A stretch of DNA of 11,917 nucleotides from Bacteroidales bacterium (GTDB taxonomy: Bacteria; Bacteroidota; Bacteroidia; Bacteroidales; UBA7960): the NCBI GenBank assembly GCA_007132825.1, contig SLNX01000035.1:1-11917 (forward strand). The letters run 5' to 3'. The first letter of the stretch is position 1. Every line of letters starts with the position of its first letter. Positions 6,645 through 11,917 of this stretch are shown here, piece by piece. Position numbers and translations under genes: made by a program. The notes under the pieces are model-generated. The model made no database searches, was not told the DNA's origin, and was given only the letters and a program-made list of their open reading frames with translations.

Positions 6645-7145
6645 ATGACAGCACTAGAATTCAACTACAAGCTTATGGGGCTGCAAAACAATCTGAAGTA
6701 TTTTGCCTACACCCTAACTTCCAATTATGAAGATGCACAGGACCTGGTGCAGGAGACCTATCTGAAGGCTTTGACCAACAGGGATAAGTTTACAGATAAT
6801 ACCAACCTGAAGGCATGGACTTTCACCATCATGAAAAACACTTTCATTAACAACTACAGACAAAATGTACGCAACAATACGATTGTGGACAAAACTGACG
6901 ATCTGTATTTTCTCAATCTGTCGAAGGAAAGCAGCATTGGACTCCCGGACTCAGACTACTCTGTGAAGGAGATACAAAAAGTGATATCAAGTGTTACTCC
7001 AGAGCAACGAAAGCCTTTCGAGATGTATAATCAGGGTTATAAGTACAAAGAGATCGCTGATGAACTAGGCCTGTCAATTGGCACAGTGAAAAGCCGTATT
7101 TTCTTTACACGTAAAAAGTTAATGGAAGCTCTTAAAGAGCAGTAA
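6645..7145 (+). CDS. ECF-family RNA polymerase sigma factor
   Basis: This 166-residue protein is a two-domain sigma-70 of the extracytoplasmic-function group, which directs RNA polymerase to a specific promoter set. Region 2 spans about residues 8-73, with the core-binding segment DAQDLVQETYLKAL (30-43) and the -10-recognition helix NLKAWTFTIMKNTFINNYRQ (54-73). After a short acidic linker, region 4 spans about 110-163, with the helix-turn-helix YKEIADELGLSIGTVKSRIF (134-153). There is no C-terminal extension. No anti-sigma gene (FecR-like or zinc-binding) is adjacent, so control by a partner protein is not visible here. Instead it lies downstream of the CarH/LitR-like regulator on the same strand, and its own promoter probably makes it a separate unit. 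A perfect hairpin terminator ends it. The assignment is firm; its regulon is unknown. Confidence 0.95.
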   Translation: MTALEFNYKLMGLQNNLKYFAYTLTSNYEDAQDLVQETYLKALTNRDKFTDNTNLKAWTFTIMKNTFINNYRQNVRNNTIVDKTDDLYFLNLSKESSIGLPDSDYSVKEIQKVISSVTPEQRKPFEMYNQGYKYKEIADELGLSIGTVKSRIFFTRKKLMEALKEQ

Positions 7146-7187
7146 ATACTGTCAACAGATCACACTATATATTTTCCCTTTCCTTTT

Positions 7188-7219
7188 GCGCAGTGTTCGA
7201 ATGATCACTGCGCTTTTTT
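7188..7219 (+). terminator. Intrinsic terminator after the ECF sigma gene
   Basis: A perfect 8-bp GC-rich stem, GCGCAGTG (7188-7195) with CACTGCGC (7206-7213), encloses a 10-nt loop and is followed by six T (7214-7219). It lies 42 bp after the sigma stop codon and separates that gene from the aspartate kinase. Confidence 0.9.
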
Positions 7220-7289
7220 ATTCTTTGAAAAATAATTCATACTCAGGAGCCGACTTACCTTTCAGATGGTGGATCCCTTTAGGTACAGC

Positions 7290-7320
7290 TTCCCGAATGA
7301 AAAAATTTCCCTTACATTTG
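7290..7320 (+). promoter_or_regulatory. Candidate promoter of the aspartate kinase gene
   Basis: TACATTTG (7313-7320) matches the Bacteroidota -7 consensus TAnnTTTG exactly. The upstream element is only TTC (7290-7292), 20 bases away, against the expected TTG. Transcription would begin at about 7326, which leaves a 24-nt leader before the ATG at 7350 and rules against the upstream in-frame ATG at 7266. Confidence 0.6.
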
Positions 7321-7349
7321 CACCGAAATTGCCTGCAAAGTTTGTCATC

Positions 7350-8642
7350 ATGCGTGTATTTAAATTTGGCGGTGCTTCTGTAAAAGATGCTGATTCGGTA
7401 AGAAATGTGGTCCGGATCATCAGGGAATATCATGGCAACACTCCCCTGGTTTTGGTTATTTCGGCAATGGGAAAAACAACCAATGCACTGGAACAGCTTT
7501 GCAGCCTTTTCATGGAGGGGAAACACGAAGAGATGCTGCAAATCTTTGAGCTCATTAAAAGCATGCACCTTGGAATCGCAAATGATTTATTTGAAAAAAA
7601 ATCTGACCCTGTTTTCAACATCCTTGAACAATCCTTCTATCAGCTCTATTATTACATAAGTGAAGCACCTGGGAAGAGTTACAATTATGAATATGACCGC
7701 ATTGTTTCTGTCGGAGAAATCGTTTCAACCCAGATTGTAAGTGCATATCTCCAGGAATGCGGGCTTAGCAACCGGCTTTTCCCGGCCCAAAAGCTGGTAA
7801 TCACCGATGCACACTTTCGTGATGCACAGGTTGACTGGATTGTTTCTTCACGTGCCATACAGGAACAACTGACACCTTTCCTGCAACAGAAACATGATCC
7901 TGAAACTCCACCTTTGGTTGTCACACAGGGCTTCCTTGGAGGTACGCCGCAAGGGTTTACCACAACCCTTGGCAGGGAGGGATCGGATTATACGGCCGCA
8001 ATCATTGCTTACGCACTTCAGGCTCAGGAGGTTGTTATCTGGAAAGATGTTCCGGGACTTTTGAATGCAGATCCAAAAATTTTTGACAACACACTGCTAT
8101 TACGCAACATTTCTTACCAGGAAGCGATAGAGCTGGCTTACTATGGCGCCACCGTCATCCATCCAAAAACACTTAAGCCGCTGCTAAGTAAAAGTATACC
8201 ATTGAAGGTAAAGTCATTTTTCAAGCCTGAGTTACCCGGGTCACTGATTAATGAAAGAATGGACATGGACAAGTTGACACCATCTTATATTTTCAAGTTT
8301 AACCAGGTGTTGGCATCCATCTTTCCAAAAGATTTCAGTTTCATTGCTGAGCACAACCTGGCCAGAATCTTTGCCGATTTTGCCAGGCACAATGTAAAAA
8401 TTAACCTGATGCAAAGCACTGCATTAAGCTTTTCGGTCTGCTTTGACATGGACAGGGTAAAAACCCCGGCCTTGCTTCGCGACTTGAAAAAAAACTTCAA
8501 TGTAAAACACAACACCGAAATGGAACTGATTACCGTGAGGCATTATGAAAAAGCCGGAATTGAGGATCTGTTAAAAGGCAGGGAAGTGCTAATGGAACAA
8601 AAAAGCCGGACCACATTGCAAATGGTAGTTAAGTCATTTTGA
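7350..8642 (+). CDS. Aspartate kinase (monofunctional, ACT domain)
   Basis: This cytoplasmic enzyme phosphorylates L-aspartate with ATP, the first step to lysine, threonine, methionine and (through lysine precursors) diaminopimelate. The amino-acid-kinase domain covers about residues 1-290: KFGGAS (5-10; KFGGTS in most homologues), GREGSDYTAA (208-217), WKDVPGLLNADP (231-242) and YYGATVIHPKTLKPL. The C-terminal part from about 312 is the regulatory ACT region, ending in the RHYEKAGIEDLL and LMEQKSRTTLQMV stretch common in Bacteroidota. At 430 aa it lacks a fused homoserine dehydrogenase. The frame is open upstream to an ATG at 7266, but I chose the ATG at 7350: it puts MRVFKFGGAS at the family N-terminus and lies downstream of a promoter whose start would exclude the longer form. 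The gene is isolated and ends 28 bp from the convergent PP2C-like/LysM gene, with no terminator visible between them. Which amino acid inhibits it cannot be read here. Confidence 0.94.
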   Translation: MRVFKFGGASVKDADSVRNVVRIIREYHGNTPLVLVISAMGKTTNALEQLCSLFMEGKHEEMLQIFELIKSMHLGIANDLFEKKSDPVFNILEQSFYQLYYYISEAPGKSYNYEYDRIVSVGEIVSTQIVSAYLQECGLSNRLFPAQKLVITDAHFRDAQVDWIVSSRAIQEQLTPFLQQKHDPETPPLVVTQGFLGGTPQGFTTTLGREGSDYTAAIIAYALQAQEVVIWKDVPGLLNADPKIFDNTLLLRNISYQEAIELAYYGATVIHPKTLKPLLSKSIPLKVKSFFKPELPGSLINERMDMDKLTPSYIFKFNQVLASIFPKDFSFIAEHNLARIFADFARHNVKINLMQSTALSFSVCFDMDRVKTPALLRDLKKNFNVKHNTEMELITVRHYEKAGIEDLLKGREVLMEQKSRTTLQMVVKSF

Positions 8643-8670
8643 ATACAGAACATTTCTTTAGATCGCAGGC

Positions 8671-9999
8671 TCAATTTCCTGCACGTTCTTCAAAAGACCT
8701 CAAAAAGGAACTGTCGACATTCTGACAACCACTTCCCACTTTATCTGTTGTAAACTCTGTATAATAATGGGGATTTAACTGCGGATCTCCTGAATACTTA
8801 ACAGGAATTTGAAGTCTTTGACCCGCAATCAGGCCACCTTGACTTCCAAAACGCCCGGTATTGGGCGGATGATTTCTTATAAACCATGAACAAACGCTAA
8901 ATTGTGAATAGATCCTTCCCCATGTATCCCCACTTCTAACCGTATAGGAAATATCCTGAGGCAAAGCAACAGGTTCAACAACCTCTTGAGAAAACTCTTC
9001 AGCAACCTCTTCAGGAACATGAACAGCTTCTTCCGGACCGGCTTCATGTGTTGGAATGGAGATAGAAACAGGAGGATGGGGATCATAGATAAAAAGATCA
9101 TAAACAAAATAAAGGACAGCAAGCAGCCCCAGCACTGCAAAAATCATTTTCAAATAGCCAACGGGGGTATTTTTCCAATTGAGTTTTGTGTGCTTTTCAT
9201 CAACTTCTTTCTTTTGTTGAACTTGCAGTGGATCCTGATCATTCTTATCTGTTGACAGGATTCTTTCTGTGTGACTAACAGCATGAAAACGCAATATGAT
9301 CAAAGCACCCGATTGCGGATCCGTGTCAGGATAAGTATGGCGGAGAATTCGGGTCACCTTTGTTTGTAAGGGCATGGAGTCTTTCAGGATTCGTTTTGTT
9401 GCCCTGGTATGGATGCATTTACCCACATTACCAGCAGAAAGGATCAGTGTGTCACCATTTACAGGCTTCAGTGCATCCTCATAATTTGACAGGGGTTCAA
9501 TTATCGGTTTTTCTCCAAGAAAGGCTCTTTTTGCTTTCTGATCCGGATCATCTTTTGTGCCGGTTACAGTATGCTTTTCATCCCAGGTGAGCCAATGTAT
9601 CCGTTTGCCAGTGAACAAATACAATCCCACGTCTCCAATCCAGGAATAAAATACCTGCTCATCACTGTATAGCAAACACAGACAGCTAACACCCCTGGTT
9701 GCTCCCCCCCCCTTGTTATAATGCTGATAAACATACCCGCTTGTATAGATCAGTGCGTTTCTGGTAACATCCGCGTTACGCTCATCCGGTTCATGCTCCA
9801 TGTAATAGCGGACCCGTTGCAATACAACATCACATAGTTCCGACGGCTGACCCTTTGGGCAACCATGGTCGGTAACCACTAAAAATACGTGGCCGCGTGA
9901 CGTTTCAAATGAATCCTGATAATGAACACCAGCACTTTCGGATTTGCACGGTTCACTGTGTGCAGCATATTCAAATGTATTGAACTTTTTTGTGGTCAT
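8671..9999 (-). CDS. PP2C-like domain, transmembrane segment and LysM domain protein
   Basis: Numbering uses the 442-aa form. Residues about 10-240 resemble a PP2C-type Ser/Thr phosphatase: GVHYQDSF (24-31), VVTDHGCPKG (41-50, in place of VADGMGG), a GATRGVSCLCLL strand (99-110) and WIGDVGLYLF (120-129, for the GDSRAYL motif). Metal-site residues look partly lost: the SDG motif is SAGN (188-191), and the final DNxT motif is DPQSG (227-231). Catalysis is therefore doubtful. A charged linker leads to one membrane helix (about 283-300), then an acidic, Pro/Val/Glu-rich spacer and a LysM domain (352-400, YTVRSGDTWGRIYSQF to AGQRLQIPVKY) that should bind peptidoglycan on the periplasmic side. Starts at ATG 10020 and TTG 10047 are also open. 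I prefer 9999 because a TAnnTTTG element lies at 10028-10035. It follows rsmA on the same strand. A role linking the cell wall to cytoplasmic signalling is an inference. Confidence 0.78.
   Translation of the reverse strand: MTTKKFNTFEYAAHSEPCKSESAGVHYQDSFETSRGHVFLVVTDHGCPKGQPSELCDVVLQRVRYYMEHEPDERNADVTRNALIYTSGYVYQHYNKGGGATRGVSCLCLLYSDEQVFYSWIGDVGLYLFTGKRIHWLTWDEKHTVTGTKDDPDQKAKRAFLGEKPIIEPLSNYEDALKPVNGDTLILSAGNVGKCIHTRATKRILKDSMPLQTKVTRILRHTYPDTDPQSGALIILRFHAVSHTERILSTDKNDQDPLQVQQKKEVDEKHTKLNWKNTPVGYLKMIFAVLGLLAVLYFVYDLFIYDPHPPVSISIPTHEAGPEEAVHVPEEVAEEFSQEVVEPVALPQDISYTVRSGDTWGRIYSQFSVCSWFIRNHPPNTGRFGSQGGLIAGQRLQIPVKYSGDPQLNPHYYTEFTTDKVGSGCQNVDSSFLRSFEERAGN
9704..9712 (-). repeat. Nine-G homopolymer inside the PP2C-like gene
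   Basis: The coding strand has nine G in a row, encoding the K-G-G-G at residues 96-99 of the PP2C-like domain. It stands out in this moderately AT-rich DNA. One extra G would bring a TAG stop within six codons. One G fewer also shifts the frame and hits a stop before the membrane helix. Replication slippage here could therefore switch the protein off. Confidence 0.8.
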
Positions 10000-10027
10000 G
10001 ATACACAGGGTTTGTTTCATGTAAGAA

Positions 10028-10035
10028 CAAAAATA
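10028..10035 (-). promoter_or_regulatory. Candidate -7 element of the PP2C-like/LysM gene
   Basis: The minus strand reads TATTTTTG, an exact match to TAnnTTTG. No TTG lies at the proper distance upstream, so the match is only half of a promoter. Transcription would begin at about 10021, next to the ATG at 10020 and 22 nt before the ATG at 9999, which favours the latter start. Confidence 0.4.
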
Positions 10036-10080
10036 CGTCCTTTTCAAATAATAAAAAAAACAGCATGCATTCAGGATACT

Positions 10081-10866
10081 TTACAAAGCAACACCGGCCT
10101 GTTTGGCGATCCTGACAAAAGTTGCCACATCAAGGCGCTCGGGACGTTCACCCGACAGGTGATCCGGCAATCCCTTCCAATTAACCTGCATCCCTTTCAG
10201 TGAATTGCGCAAAGTTTTTCTCCGCTGGTTAAATGCAGTTTTGACTGTAGTAAAAAACAATTTCTCATCACAATCAAGATGCACATTCTCTTTTCTCATG
10301 CACCGGATAACGGATGACTTAACCTTCGGAGGGGGAATAAAAACATGCGGTTCAACATCAAACAACAATTTCACATCATAAAATGCCTGCATTAAAACAC
10401 TAAGGATCCCATACTCTTTATTCCCGGGGGGAGCAGCAATCCTCCGGGCTACCTCTTTCTGGAACATTCCCACAACCTCAGGCACTCTATCACGCATTTT
10501 CAATACGTGAAACAGAATCTGTGTGGAAATATTGTAGGGGAAGTTGCCAATAATGGCAAAAGGTGTCAGACCAAAGTAAGTTTCAGGTGCAAACTTCAGG
10601 AAATCACCATGGATGATTTGTTCTTTCAATTCAGGATATGTTTCCTGTAAGTATTTTACAGAATCCCTGTCCAGTTCGATACCATGCCATTTGATTCCTT
10701 TTTGGTTTACCAAAAACCGGGTAAGCATACCTGTCCCCGGTCCAATTTCAAGCACATGCTGCCATCCTTCTGAGGCTGATAAACTATTGGCAATTTTACA
10801 GGCAATGTTTGGATCAGCAAGGAAATGCTGTCCTAACGATTTTTTTGCTTGTACATAATGTGCCAC
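10081..10866 (-). CDS. rsmA: 16S rRNA (adenine(1518)-N6/adenine(1519)-N6)-dimethyltransferase RsmA (KsgA)
   Basis: RsmA dimethylates the two adjacent adenines in the 3'-terminal helix of 16S rRNA with S-adenosylmethionine, a late step of small-subunit maturation. The 261 residues hold the family motifs in order: AKKSLGQHFL (7-16), the SAM loop LEIGPGTGMLT (39-49), the ribose-binding acidic E64 in GIELD, GDFL (87-90), the catalytic NFPYNIST (108-115; NLPY in most homologues), the FIPPPKVKSSVI stretch and the C-terminal FNQRRKTLRNSLKG. The only start that fits the family N-terminus is a GTG at 10864-10866, giving MAHYVQAKKSLGQHFL. It lies 10 bp after the stop of the TPR gene, without a Shine-Dalgarno sequence, so translation is probably coupled to that gene. 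The PP2C-like/LysM gene follows on the same strand. Confidence 0.97.
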   Translation of the reverse strand: MAHYVQAKKSLGQHFLADPNIACKIANSLSASEGWQHVLEIGPGTGMLTRFLVNQKGIKWHGIELDRDSVKYLQETYPELKEQIIHGDFLKFAPETYFGLTPFAIIGNFPYNISTQILFHVLKMRDRVPEVVGMFQKEVARRIAAPPGNKEYGILSVLMQAFYDVKLLFDVEPHVFIPPPKVKSSVIRCMRKENVHLDCDEKLFFTTVKTAFNQRRKTLRNSLKGMQVNWKGLPDHLSGERPERLDVATFVRIAKQAGVAL

Positions 10867-10876
10867 AAAAGTTTGA

Positions 10877-11917
10877 TTAATTGATCACATCTCCCCGCAG
10901 GGTACGGAAACGGTTGCGTGCAGTAATCACATGAACGCTGCCGGGATAGTTAAGCATAATGTCCTGGTAAAGAGACATCGCTTTATCATTTTGCTGAAAA
11001 TAGTACTGTTGCAATTCTGCTCTCCTGAAGAGTGCTTCATCGGCAAGCACACCATTGGGATACGTTTTCACAATTTTTTCAAGCAAACTGTCTGCTGCAA
11101 CATAGTCATTAGTCTTATACATGATCTCTGCATGGGCAAACAGTATGTCATCATTGATCTGGTGACCCTGGAAACGTTTCGCAATGGAGTCAAGAATTTC
11201 GATGGCTTCAGTAAAGCGGTTCATAAAGATATGTTGCTCTGCACGCGCAAACATCTTTAGTGGTTCGGTATTGCCATCCTGACCAATATTATCCTGAATT
11301 CTTAAAGACAAGCGCATGGCGTCGTTTGCTATCAAACGGGAGGTGCCTGCCTTCAGGATGTCGAGTTGTGCTTTGGCCCAATCAAATTCCCCTATAAAAT
11401 AGGATAATCTCGCATTTTTGAATTTCGCTTCATGGGCCAATGGATCATCACGAAACATCCTGTCAACCTGTGCATAAAGCAGGGTGGCATCCCATACTTC
11501 GCCGGTATACAAAAGAATGTCGGCCAGTTCAACCTGGCAGGTTCCCTTTACGCGATTGGATATGCCACGCATGTCGATGATGCTCTGAAGCAGATTAATG
11601 GCTTCATCTGTTTTCCCCAGATAAAACGCCTGGAGGTTAGCCAGGTTTCTTACAAGTTGTACGGTATTCGCGCGTATGCCAATTTCATCAATAGCCCGGA
11701 TATATTCCTGCTCGATTTCTATCAGGTCTGTAAGCTCAAAATCATAATCTTCTGTTACTGAAAGAAAGCGGACATTCAGATAGCCCACTAGGGCATTCAA
11801 ATAGTTCCGGTTCTCATCACCCAAATTCAATATGTATTGATAAGCTTCACGGGCAACTGAGTAGTTGCGGTTTCGTACACTTAGCTCGGCCACCTCAAGC
11901 ACTTGTTTTCCTTCCTG
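10877..11917 (-). CDS. Tetratricopeptide-repeat protein (5' partial)
   Basis: The frame is open to the window edge, so the N-terminus is missing; 346 residues are visible. They form a run of helical pairs with TPR spacing, clearest in NRYTEAI-like units: NRFTEAIEILDSIAKRF, NDYVAADSLLEKIVKTYPNG, then ADEALFRRAELQQYYFQQND and KAMSLYQDIMLNYPGS. The protein ends in HVITARNRFRTLRGDVIN, a C-terminus like that of outer-membrane-assembly and YbgF-type TPR proteins of Bacteroidota. No membrane segment appears in the visible part; whether the lost N-terminus has a signal peptide is unknown. The gene is 10 bp upstream of rsmA on the same strand and probably shares its transcript. TPR domains are scaffolds for protein binding; the partner is not indicated by the context. 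Confidence 0.88.
   Translation of the reverse strand, partial: QEGKQVLEVAELSVRNRNYSVAREAYQYILNLGDENRNYLNALVGYLNVRFLSVTEDYDFELTDLIEIEQEYIRAIDEIGIRANTVQLVRNLANLQAFYLGKTDEAINLLQSIIDMRGISNRVKGTCQVELADILLYTGEVWDATLLYAQVDRMFRDDPLAHEAKFKNARLSYFIGEFDWAKAQLDILKAGTSRLIANDAMRLSLRIQDNIGQDGNTEPLKMFARAEQHIFMNRFTEAIEILDSIAKRFQGHQINDDILFAHAEIMYKTNDYVAADSLLEKIVKTYPNGVLADEALFRRAELQQYYFQQNDKAMSLYQDIMLNYPGSVHVITARNRFRTLRGDVIN

Overview
The window reads as a chromosomal segment of a member of the Bacteroidota, probably an environmental Bacteroidales-type organism. The support is a SusC/CirA-type TonB-dependent receptor barrel, start sites without Shine-Dalgarno sequences, promoters of the Bacteroidota form (TTG, 19-21 nt, TAnnTTTG), and DnaK, RsmA and aspartate kinase sequences with the usual features of that phylum. 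Nearly all of it is coding. I see no rRNA, tRNA, CRISPR array, insertion sequence or prophage gene.

Layout. (1) 1-3254, plus strand: the C-terminal barrel of a TonB-dependent receptor (cut by the window edge), then a stand-alone dnaK ending at a strong, probably bidirectional hairpin terminator. (2) 3293-5316, minus strand, transcribed right to left: a DnaB-like RecA-fold ATPase lacking the N-terminal primase-interaction domain, a DUF2148/COG4739 protein with four cysteines, and thiol peroxidase Tpx. (3) 5488-7219, plus strand and divergent from block 2: a MerR-type regulator with a CarH/LitR-like cobalamin-binding half, an AT-rich spacer holding a heptameric tandem repeat, and an ECF sigma factor with a consensus-perfect promoter and a clear terminator. 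(4) 7350-8642, plus strand: a monofunctional aspartate kinase with its own candidate promoter. (5) 8671-11917, minus strand: a TPR protein (cut by the window edge), rsmA starting at GTG 10 bp after it, and an unusual PP2C-like/transmembrane/LysM protein containing a nine-G tract.

How the genes may work together. dnaK, tpx, rsmA and the aspartate kinase are core functions (protein folding, peroxide removal, 16S rRNA maturation, lysine/threonine/methionine supply). The most interesting part is the centre. A putative adenosylcobalamin-dependent, possibly light-responsive, repressor lies directly before an ECF sigma gene and is divergent from a cluster ending in a peroxidase. In other bacteria this regulator family controls carotenoid and photo-oxidative stress genes, but no carotenoid gene is visible here, so the targets are open. 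The second unusual object is the PP2C-like/TM/LysM protein: it joins a degenerate cytoplasmic phosphatase domain to an envelope-side peptidoglycan-binding domain, with a potential slippage site in its gene.
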